Under the pieces are notes generated by a model that had not been told where the DNA came from, made no database searches, and saw only the letters and a list, made by a program, of their open reading frames with translations. A stretch of 64,000 bases of DNA from Sphingobacterium faecale (GTDB taxonomy: Bacteria > Bacteroidota > Bacteroidia > Sphingobacteriales > Sphingobacteriaceae), in assembly GCF_016746095.1 (NCBI RefSeq), contig NZ_JAERTY010000008.1:310001-374000 (forward strand), written 5' to 3'. The first letter of the stretch is position 1; every line of letters starts with the position of its first letter. A program made the position numbers and the translations under genes. Positions 52,363 through 60,070 of the stretch are shown in pieces.

Positions 52363-53127
52363 ATGGATAATAGAATAAATAAGGACGTGTTGGAAGTGCC
52401 TATGGACTTTCGTATTGCCTGCGAATCTTTTGGGATCCAAGTGGCGGACTTTTTACAGTTAATGGTGAGTCAGTTTGCATTTGTGAATCTTTTTGGAGAA
52501 GATGATTCGGTTTATAATTTGATTGTGAGGAGTTTTATGGAGGCGGAGGAAGTACTTGAGCGACAGGGAGGTTATAAAACCAATTATTCACTGGCTGATA
52601 AAGCAAATCAGGCGTTGCCGATCTTTAAACAGCTTTATAAGTTGGGCGCGAACCGTAATTATTCCTGGAATGCGAAGCGAAGCCGATCTAAGAAAATTGT
52701 GGATAAGCTATTTTTAATTACGGGGAAGGATATAAGGGCTCAGCCTAAGGTTTACCTAGATGAGGATACTGCTATAACGCTCAGCCGTGATTTCCGAATA
52801 TGGAGTACAATTCATAACTGTCCAGTCATACCCGTATTGAATGCAATGATGCAAAGGGTGTCTTTGGCTGATTTGTACGCTAGACAGCATCTCGATGAAA
52901 TCGAATATAATCCAACGTTAGGTATGTATCTCCGAATACAGCAAGGTTACGGTGATCTAGTTAACAGGGACCATTTAAATGGTTTAGGGTTTAAGGATTT
53001 TCTATGCGACCTACAAGAATTCGAAATGCGTTACTTTCTGTTTCATAGGTTGGCTGATAGAGTCGAAATGTATAGAGAACAATTTTTGGAAAATTATAAT
53101 GAAATGAATAAAGCAAATATAATATGA
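52363..53127 (+). CDS. Unknown accessory protein (paralogue C)
   Basis: A 254-residue protein. The N-terminus VPMDFRIACESFGIQVADFL recalls VPKPVSQICDIFGLTVQQLV of the gene at 53214. It has a Lys/Arg-rich middle (WNAKRSRSKKIVDKLF) and ends ...NKANII. Its stop codon TGA overlaps by ATGA the start of the 23-codon frame in the following leader, a layout typical of coupled translation. Function unknown. Confidence 0.6.
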   Translation: MDNRINKDVLEVPMDFRIACESFGIQVADFLQLMVSQFAFVNLFGEDDSVYNLIVRSFMEAEEVLERQGGYKTNYSLADKANQALPIFKQLYKLGANRNYSWNAKRSRSKKIVDKLFLITGKDIRAQPKVYLDEDTAITLSRDFRIWSTIHNCPVIPVLNAMMQRVSLADLYARQHLDEIEYNPTLGMYLRIQQGYGDLVNRDHLNGLGFKDFLCDLQEFEMRYFLFHRLADRVEMYREQFLENYNEMNKANII

Positions 53128-53213
53128 AATATCCATGTAGTAGCAACTGCACAAACACGAATGAATATAGTTTGGATATTCCATATGACAACTGAAAGAC
53201 AAATTATATACAT
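53121..53213 (+). promoter_or_regulatory. Conserved 93-nt 5' leader, copy 2 (hairpin and 23-codon upstream ORF)
   Basis: Arms at 53121-53135 and 53173-53187 pair around a 37-nt loop and are followed by a 26-nt spacer (ending GACAAATTATATACAT) to the ATG at 53214. All lengths equal those of 6755-6847, with about 15 differences of 93. The inner ORF runs from ATG at 53124 (overlapping the stop of the upstream gene) to TGA at 53193-53195, 23 codons, again beginning MKYPCS and ending LDIPYDN. The right arm is identical in both copies. Confidence 0.6.
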
Positions 53214-53600
53214 ATGAAAAATTTAGAACAAGTTACGGTCCCAAAGCCTGTTTCGCAGATTTGCGATATTTTTGGTTTGACTGTACAACAATTAGTACAG
53301 CGGTTTTTAGATCATGTGGATTTGGGGTTGTATTTCTCTAATCCATTTAGTACTGATCGATGGGCAAATGTTTTTACAACCGAGTGTGTGCTCCAAAATA
53401 TGGGGGAAGAAAAGTACTTAAAGCGGTATGCAACCTTTGTAGATCGCATTACCGAAGCGGTATTGTCGGGTACAAAGGCAGATGCCTTGGATAAAGTTTA
53501 TCACATCATCGACGAATGGCATAAAGCTGTATTGGAAAATCGTATTCACGAAATTATGAAGGATGATAGTGATACAGAAGATGGTGAGCTAATTTTTTGA
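53214..53600 (+). CDS. Small accessory protein after the conserved leader
   Basis: A 128-residue acidic, mostly helical protein without known motifs. Its start VPKPVSQICDIFGLTVQQLV is related to that of the 52363 gene, suggesting a shared domain of about 35 residues; the tail is acidic (KDDSDTEDGELIF). The start codon ends the conserved leader, so expression is probably controlled there. It is the last gene of the accessory cluster, which is closed by a convergent-type terminator. Confidence 0.62.
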   Translation: MKNLEQVTVPKPVSQICDIFGLTVQQLVQRFLDHVDLGLYFSNPFSTDRWANVFTTECVLQNMGEEKYLKRYATFVDRITEAVLSGTKADALDKVYHIIDEWHKAVLENRIHEIMKDDSDTEDGELIF

Positions 53601-53615
53601 GCTTGTGATAGCAAC

Positions 53616-53651
53616 ACTATGGACTGCAATCATTACTGAGCAGTCCATAGT
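53616..53651. terminator. Bidirectional terminator at the end of the accessory cluster
   Basis: ACTATGGACTGC (53616-53627) pairs perfectly with GCAGTCCATAGT (53640-53651) around a 12-nt loop. It separates the rightward cluster from the leftward lipoprotein gene. Confidence 0.88.
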
Positions 53652-53653
53652 AT

Positions 53654-55093
53654 TTATTTAAGCTTGATTATTATATCGTCAATTAAAAACCGTGTTTTAT
53701 TTGTGCTTGTTCCTGACGGATCGGAGGAGAATGCAATTCGTGAATTTGGAGATACGTTGGTCAGGGTGACTGTGTAGTTCTCAAATTTTCCAATCGCATC
53801 ACTTATGTCTAGGGCTTTGCTATCTTTTTTTATGACGCTAGCCAAGTTGGAGATTGCACCTTTGGCCGAAAATTGTGAGCCCTCTATATTTTCGATGACT
53901 ATCTTATCACAATAGTTGTTAAGTCCTTCCGAATAGACAGCTGCTTTAAAACTCACTTCGACCGTTTTTAAATTTCCACTGTATGATAAAATAGGGGTGT
54001 AAAGAATCCCTACAGCTCCTGATCCACCTATTTTGATATATCCAGGTCTTGTGGAAGTATTACCACTTTTGCCCCATCCCTCCATACCGACTCCTTTGGT
54101 GTAATCAATTGTAACATTACCGCCATCAAAAACATTGAACTCGGCGCCTAGATCACAGAAACTTTGACCTAAATCTGTGTTTACAGGATTATCGCCCTGG
54201 GCTTTATGCCATTGGGCACGTCCGGCAGCTGTAGTGGCATTATATCCACCTGCTTTAAATAATATATCTCCACCATGTATGAAATTTCTAAAATCCTGAT
54301 GAAGGATAACGTCTCCTGTAACCGTCGGGTTGGAAGCAACCTGTATGCTGGCCGAGTTTGCCGTTTTCATGGCGAATGCAGGAGTCTCGAAGGACGAAGC
54401 ATTATCTTTTACTTTAAGATAATAGCTAGTGTTTGCAGCTAAGCCTGAAAATGTAAATCTTAAGGGTTTTGGTAAAGACGTGGTCGAAGCTGCAAAAATA
54501 CCAGTTATATTTTTCCAACTTATTTCTAAATCCGTACAAGCTGGATCTTTGTAAAGGTAAAGGTCAAAGGATTTGGTGATTTCACTGTCCATATTGGCGA
54601 AATCTGTAAATGACCATTCTGCTGTTAATGTAGAGTTTGAAGCTTGTATGTTTTTTATGTATATAATTTCAAAATCTTGGTCTACTATGCCGTATTGAGG
54701 GATTATTCGTGCCTTTTCAGAGTTTTGTTGGACATAAATCCAATTTGATGTGGCTGAATTTGGATAGTTTGCCCGTACGCGTGCATAGTAAGATTGCCTC
54801 GGATTTAGACTGGCGAATTCATAATAATCTTCATCATCGGTTGTATAAGTATATAATGGGTAATCTGAGTCTGGCGAACTTAATAATTGTACGGTATATG
54901 ATCTTGCATCTTTTATAAAGTCCCAAGCTATCGTTATACTCTTACTATTGTATTCCAGTAATTGGACTTTTTCTGGAGTGTAGTTTTGAAAAGCGGAGCT
55001 TATTTCCATGTCTTTATCTGTTTTGCAAGATTGTAGCCCTACACAAAAAGTTATAAATAATAATCCGTCGCGCAATAGTTTCGTTATGTTCAT
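53654..55093 (-). CDS. Surface lipoprotein with fibronectin III-like domains
   Basis: Start chosen at the ATG at 55093, giving 479 residues with a lipoprotein signal (LLFITFCVGLQSC, Cys about 19). FN3-like domains lie at about 33-115 (KVQLLEYNSKSITIAWDF) and 150-250 (LTAEWSF, LRFTFSGLAANTSYYLKV). The C-terminal 215 residues (from HQDFRNFIHGGDILF, through RPGYIKIGGSG, ending RFLIDDIIIKLK) are paralogous to the end of the next gene. It probably sits on the outer surface and binds the substrate of the SusCD locus on the right, though the substrate is unknown. Confidence 0.82.
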   Translation of the reverse strand: MNITKLLRDGLLFITFCVGLQSCKTDKDMEISSAFQNYTPEKVQLLEYNSKSITIAWDFIKDARSYTVQLLSSPDSDYPLYTYTTDDEDYYEFASLNPRQSYYARVRANYPNSATSNWIYVQQNSEKARIIPQYGIVDQDFEIIYIKNIQASNSTLTAEWSFTDFANMDSEITKSFDLYLYKDPACTDLEISWKNITGIFAASTTSLPKPLRFTFSGLAANTSYYLKVKDNASSFETPAFAMKTANSASIQVASNPTVTGDVILHQDFRNFIHGGDILFKAGGYNATTAAGRAQWHKAQGDNPVNTDLGQSFCDLGAEFNVFDGGNVTIDYTKGVGMEGWGKSGNTSTRPGYIKIGGSGAVGILYTPILSYSGNLKTVEVSFKAAVYSEGLNNYCDKIVIENIEGSQFSAKGAISNLASVIKKDSKALDISDAIGKFENYTVTLTNVSPNSRIAFSSDPSGTSTNKTRFLIDDIIIKLK

Positions 55094-55103
55094 AATGCGT
55101 AAT

Positions 55104-56426
55104 TTAATAAGTAACGATAATATCATCAATGTAAAGTCTGGATGCTTGTACGGTTCCATTTTGGTTGGTGTCTTCGGGGAGCATAATAGTTAAAGCAGAA
55201 GCATTGGTCGCCGCTTTAATAACACAGCTCACTTCAATCCATTTCATTGTAGCTACATTAAACGGAATTGAAACTTTGTTAGTTAAACTATTGATGTTTG
55301 CAAGGGTCACGCCTTGAACTGCTTTAGGGAAGAGGCCTACTAAGATCGATGATGGACCAGGGTTATTATAAAGGGCTGCCTTAAAGGTAACTAAAAGATC
55401 TTTGTTCTCTCCTGTTGGGATAGGAAGGGCTGGGGTCAGAATAGAACCAAATTCCGTTGCCGTTGCACTAGCAGCTCCCAGTTGTATATAACCTGGACGC
55501 ATATAATTCCTTACGCCTAGCCACCCCTCCAGTCCAATCGATTTATAAAACGTTGGATTACTGGTTCGGATTGTAGACGTAACTCCTGAACCATTAGCAC
55601 CATTTGTACCTACCGCACAAAGTATGGTTTCATCTCCAAGTGCCATTTCTGCAGTTGCTTTTATGGAAGTGATGCCATCCTTATTGGCAATACAGTCACC
55701 GCCCCATAAGAAATTATCGAATGATTGCTTTATGATTGTTTGTCCTTGCCCAGCGATAGTCTGCATGGTTCCAAAATCTTGGTTGTCAATTTTAACTGCA
55801 ATTTCTACTAATCCCTGTGTCTCGGTAAGGCCGTTAAGGGGGATATATAGAAAACCATCTCCAGAAGTCGATACCTGAATTGGCCCCGTTGGTGCGTTTA
55901 TTCCGGTAGCACCTTTGCCAGATAATTCTATAGTTACCGGAAATTTTTCATCACCAACAGCTTTGCGGTAGGGAACTTTTAATTTAGCAGTTATTGTTTT
56001 TCCAACAGTTAAATCGCCCTCGAGCGCCAGATATTTACCGTTAGAATGGGTTGCCCATTCAAATAGTCCATTGTTCTGGTTGATTTTAATGGGTACGTTT
56101 TGCTGACTAGATCCACTCAAGTATATAGTGCCTTTACGGGCCTCACTGGTATTTCGAATACAAGTTACTTTTACTTTCTGGTAAGTATTTCCATCTCCAG
56201 TACCAGATTGCGGCTCAACTTTGATCCAATTGTCCTCGTCTGGTATCTGTATTGACCAATCGCCTGTGGCTCTTACCGTGAATTCTTTGCTTTCTTCTAT
56301 ATAGTCAAATGAAAGTTGTTCGACGTTCCGCTTAAGAAAGGATTCGGATTTTTCCTTTTCACAGTTGGAAAAAAACAGGACGAAAGCAAAAACTAGATAG
56401 AGATTATAAGATTTATAATATTTCAT
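55104..56426 (-). CDS. Surface lipoprotein with BACON domain
   Basis: I prefer the ATG at 56426 (440 residues) because it directly begins the lipoprotein signal MKYYKSYNLYLVFAFVLFF, lipobox SNC. A BACON domain (about 28-115: FDYIEESKEFTVRATGDW, ARKGTIYLSGSSQQNVPIKI) is followed by a Ig-like spacer and the shared C-terminal domain (KQSFDNFLWGGDCI, RPGYIQLGAAS, ending RLYIDDIIVTY). BACON domains are linked to carbohydrate or mucin binding in Bacteroidota. It precedes the FN3 lipoprotein by 10 bases, so they form a two-gene operon. Confidence 0.85.
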   Translation of the reverse strand: MKYYKSYNLYLVFAFVLFFSNCEKEKSESFLKRNVEQLSFDYIEESKEFTVRATGDWSIQIPDEDNWIKVEPQSGTGDGNTYQKVKVTCIRNTSEARKGTIYLSGSSQQNVPIKINQNNGLFEWATHSNGKYLALEGDLTVGKTITAKLKVPYRKAVGDEKFPVTIELSGKGATGINAPTGPIQVSTSGDGFLYIPLNGLTETQGLVEIAVKIDNQDFGTMQTIAGQGQTIIKQSFDNFLWGGDCIANKDGITSIKATAEMALGDETILCAVGTNGANGSGVTSTIRTSNPTFYKSIGLEGWLGVRNYMRPGYIQLGAASATATEFGSILTPALPIPTGENKDLLVTFKAALYNNPGPSSILVGLFPKAVQGVTLANINSLTNKVSIPFNVATMKWIEVSCVIKAATNASALTIMLPEDTNQNGTVQASRLYIDDIIVTY

Positions 56427-56560
56427 TTCTAATAGTTTTATTTGATTTGTGATAACTCTCAAATAGAACCCTTATAACTGAAACTTGGAAGACTTGCTGG
56501 CTCAAATATGGGACAATAAAGTGATATTGTCAAAAATAATGTCGAAAATATTTTTAAAAT

Positions 56561-56594
56561 TTAAACGTTTAACTATATTTGTTTAATCGTTTAA
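56561..56594. promoter_or_regulatory. Two LacI-type operators flanking a promoter of the SusCD locus
   Basis: TTAAACGTTTAA (56561-56572) is a perfect palindrome with central CG and TTAATCGTTTAA (56583-56594) a near copy; centres are 22 bases apart. TATATTTG at 56574-56581, a consensus -7 element for rightward transcription, lies between them. LacI-family proteins bind such CG-centred palindromes, and a lacI-type gene ends this locus at 63538. The arrangement predicts repression of susC, and maybe of the leftward lipoproteins. Confidence 0.7.
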
Positions 56595-56692
56595 TCAATT
56601 AAATTGTAAATCTGAATAAATAGTTCCCTTTTTCGACTGATGTAGCAGACTTGCCAGTTGCCATATAATGAACCACGAAAAAAAGAACAATT

Positions 56693-59600
56693 ATGGATAT
56701 AGTTTTTAAGTTCACTAAACAAAGTGGATATCGGACAATCTTTAAATATTTGTCCATGTGCTTTCTGTGTTTGGGTTTTAGCAGTACAGTAGATGCTCAA
56801 ATTAAAACACTAGAGGGAAAAGTGTTTGATGCTGATCGTAAATCTCCTTTGGCGGGGATTACAATTAGTATTAAAGGTAAAAATGTAACTACAGTGAGTA
56901 ATGCAGCAGGTGTGTTTAGTATCAGGATTAATATAGCCGATACACTGTTGTTTACATCATTAGATCGGATTAATTTAGAGCGAATCTATAAAGGCGAGTC
57001 TAACATGGAGGTTTACCTGGAGTCTCAAGGGCGTGAAATGGAGGAAGTTGTCGTAGTGGGGTATGGGGTATTAAAGAAGAAGACTGTTGTCGGTGCTGTA
57101 GCCGAGATTAACGGAGATGAAATCAAGGACCGGCCGACTCCCAATGTAACTCGGGCGTTGCAAGGGCAGATACCCGGGTTAAACGTCATCCAATCGGATG
57201 GTAAACCGAATCACGGAGGAAACATTACTGTTCGGGGGCAAAATACAAGCTTCAAAGCTCGCAAAATGGGCGGTGGCGAACACAGTAATACACTGGGACA
57301 AGGGGGTGGTGCCTTGGTATTGATTGATGGTGCAGAAGGGGATATCAATACCGTCAATCCTGAAGATATTCTAACAGTAAGTGTGTTGAAAGATGCTTCG
57401 TCAGCAGCGGTTTATGGAGCAAGGGGTGCTTTCGGTGTTATTCTTATTACAACTAGAAAACCGAAAGGTAATGTCTCCAAGTTATCCTATGGTTTTGCGC
57501 AATCTTTTATGGAACGCACTGTACGATGGGAAGAAAATGTAGTTTCTGATCCGGTTGCCTGGGTCGAAGGATTTCGCGAATCGTATCAAAATGCTATGCC
57601 CAATGGAACTGTACCTTCATTGATGAATAACTATTTTCCTTATTCAGATGCTTGGTATGAGGAGTTAAAGCGTAGACAAGCTGATCCAACACTTGATAAT
57701 TATAATTTAGATGAAAATGGAAATTATATCTATTATGGGGCTACCAATTGGTTGGAAGAGTTTTATAAACCGAATAATAAAGCTACGGTACATTCGCTGA
57801 ATTTCTCCGGGGGTAGTGAAGCCGCCAACTATTATCTTTCGGGAAGGATGTATACTCAAGATGGTATTTATAAAATCGGGAATGAAGATTTTGATAAATA
57901 CAATGTTCGAGGAAAAGGTAGTATCAAAATTAAGCCATGGTTGACCATAGATAACAATACCAGTCTTAATATCAACAATTATCTACAGCCGATGGTGCAT
58001 TATGGCCAGAATGTTGTGGGAAGACAGGTTGATTTATTCGGTTTTCCTGTGGCAACCGTAAAAAATCCAGACGGAAGCTGGACGCAAACTGCCGCAAAAG
58101 TAGGTTATGCTGCTTTTTCAGAAGGAACTTCTTTTCAGGATAATAAATATTTGGAAGTTGCAAACACTTCATCTTTGCTTCTGGACATTGTCCCTGCTAT
58201 TTTTAATGTTCGTGGAGATTTTACTTATAAAGCTATTCGTTCTCAACGTCAACGTGCTGAAAATCTGTATACCTTTTATACAGGTCTGACTGCATCAGGG
58301 AAAGATTATAATGAATCTTCGCTAGAAGATTGGCGTTATGATACTGATTATATCTCTGCAAATGTGGTAGGTACCTATACGCCTGAATTGGGGCATGGGC
58401 ATAACTTAAATTTAGTTGCAGGTTGGAACCTCGAAGATAGCCATTATAAAAATCAAAAGACTTACCGTACCGGTAATTTATACCCTTCAAAACCTGGTTT
58501 TACACTGATGGATGGTGAATATTACTCCACGCTTTCAGGAGGTAATACTTGGGGGCTGATCGGCTTATTCAGCCGGATAAATTATAATTTTCATAATAGG
58601 TATATTGCTGAAATCTCCTTTCGCTATGATGGATCCTCGAAGTTTCCGAAAGATTCGCAGTGGGGATTTTTTCCCTCAGCTTCATTGGGATGGAACTTGT
58701 CAGAAGAAAGTTTTTTAAAGGAAAGAACCGCTAGCTGGTTAAATAATTTTAAAATCCGTGGCAGTGTTGGGTCTTTAGGGAATGCGAATATTAGTCCCTA
58801 TCAGTTTTTAGAAACGTTGACATTTGCTAAGTCAAGTGTTCTTATTAATGGAAATAGAGTCCCATATACAGATGCACCTTCATTGATTCCAGAGGGGATA
58901 ACCTGGGAAACCGTTACGACGTATAATATCGGAGCAGATATCGCGGTATTAAATAATAGATTAAATTTTGTTGGCGATTATTACCATCGTTATACTACCG
59001 ATCTGTATACGGTCGGTCCCAATCAACCACAGGTACTCGGTAGCTCAGCACCTAGAGGTAATTTTGCTAGTCTCAAGACAAGAGGCTGGGAAGCAAGTTT
59101 AACCTGGAAAGATAAATTAGATCTACCTACGTCACCTTTACAATATAGCATCAAAGCGATGGTCTGGGATAGTAGGAGTTGGGTGACCGATTATTTCAAT
59201 GCAAATGGTGATTTGACGACCTACTACGAAGGTATGGAGCTGGGAGAAATCTGGGGATTCCGTACAGCAGGTATTTATGCAAGTAATTCAGAAGCGAAAA
59301 ATGGCCCGGCCTATCATTTCTTTAAGAATGGTGAAATGTTTGAAGCCTATGCCGGTGATTTAAAATTTGTGGATTTAGATGGAGATGGTATAATGACCAA
59401 AGGAGACCGTACGCTAAATAGTCATGGCGATATGGAAATCATCGGAAATACGTCGCCTAGATACCAGTTTGGATTTAATCTTGCGGCGAATTGGAAAGGT
59501 TTTGGAATATCGGGTTTCTTTCAGGGAGTTCTAAAAAAGAACTGGTATCCATGGACAGAATCAGGCTTTTTCTGGGGACAACATAATCGAGCATACGGTT

Positions 59601-60052
59601 TTCTTATGAAATCACAAACAGGCGATAATATTGTACAAGTAGATAAATCATCATCCGATTGGGTTGTAACGAATATGGATAAAAATCCTTATTGGACACG
59701 TCGGGTTTCCTTGGCTGCAAATCGAAATGATGGACCTTTAACTTGGGAAAATACACATTACTTGCAGGACGCAGCTTATATCCGGCTTAAAAATATAACA
59801 TTAGATTATAGTTTGCCAACTTCGATTCTTGCTAAAGTAGGCGTCAGTTCTTGCCGAGTTTATGTAACAGCGGAAAATCTTTGGACATACTCGCCTATGT
59901 TTAAATATACAGCGATGTTCGATCCAGAAGTTATAGATTCAGGAGATAGCGATTTTGCCAGCTCTACAACTAGTGGATTGAGCGGAACAGGTAATGGATA
60001 CTCCTATCCAATGCTGAAAAATATAACTCTTGGTCTAAATATTAGCTTTTAA
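56693..60052 (+). CDS. SusC/RagA TonB-linked outer-membrane transporter
   Basis: An 1119-residue receptor. Signal peptide (to about residue 36, VDAQ), CarboxypepD_reg-like domain (about 40-110, LEGKVFDADRKSPLAGITIS), the TonB-box-like EEVVVVGYG, plug domain (about 118-235: TPNVTRALQGQIPGLNVIQS, TVSVLKDASSAAVYGARGAF) and a 22-strand barrel to the C-terminal LGLNISF. It imports an oligomer or phosphorylated compound through the outer membrane with energy from TonB. SusD follows 18 bases downstream. The leftward lipoproteins and rightward phosphoesterase belong to the same locus. Confidence 0.95.
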   Translation: MDIVFKFTKQSGYRTIFKYLSMCFLCLGFSSTVDAQIKTLEGKVFDADRKSPLAGITISIKGKNVTTVSNAAGVFSIRINIADTLLFTSLDRINLERIYKGESNMEVYLESQGREMEEVVVVGYGVLKKKTVVGAVAEINGDEIKDRPTPNVTRALQGQIPGLNVIQSDGKPNHGGNITVRGQNTSFKARKMGGGEHSNTLGQGGGALVLIDGAEGDINTVNPEDILTVSVLKDASSAAVYGARGAFGVILITTRKPKGNVSKLSYGFAQSFMERTVRWEENVVSDPVAWVEGFRESYQNAMPNGTVPSLMNNYFPYSDAWYEELKRRQADPTLDNYNLDENGNYIYYGATNWLEEFYKPNNKATVHSLNFSGGSEAANYYLSGRMYTQDGIYKIGNEDFDKYNVRGKGSIKIKPWLTIDNNTSLNINNYLQPMVHYGQNVVGRQVDLFGFPVATVKNPDGSWTQTAAKVGYAAFSEGTSFQDNKYLEVANTSSLLLDIVPAIFNVRGDFTYKAIRSQRQRAENLYTFYTGLTASGKDYNESSLEDWRYDTDYISANVVGTYTPELGHGHNLNLVAGWNLEDSHYKNQKTYRTGNLYPSKPGFTLMDGEYYSTLSGGNTWGLIGLFSRINYNFHNRYIAEISFRYDGSSKFPKDSQWGFFPSASLGWNLSEESFLKERTASWLNNFKIRGSVGSLGNANISPYQFLETLTFAKSSVLINGNRVPYTDAPSLIPEGITWETVTTYNIGADIAVLNNRLNFVGDYYHRYTTDLYTVGPNQPQVLGSSAPRGNFASLKTRGWEASLTWKDKLDLPTSPLQYSIKAMVWDSRSWVTDYFNANGDLTTYYEGMELGEIWGFRTAGIYASNSEAKNGPAYHFFKNGEMFEAYAGDLKFVDLDGDGIMTKGDRTLNSHGDMEIIGNTSPRYQFGFNLAANWKGFGISGFFQGVLKKNWYPWTESGFFWGQHNRAYGFLMKSQTGDNIVQVDKSSSDWVVTNMDKNPYWTRRVSLAANRNDGPLTWENTHYLQDAAYIRLKNITLDYSLPTSILAKVGVSSCRVYVTAENLWTYSPMFKYTAMFDPEVIDSGDSDFASSTTSGLSGTGNGYSYPMLKNITLGLNISF

Positions 60053-60070
60053 CCGTCCAATTTATTAGAA

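Noticed and set aside
49047..53265. Shared 12-mer CGCAGATTTGCG at 49047 and 53254
   Set aside because: A single 12-base coincidence is expected many times in 64 kb and the second copy lies in coding sequence.
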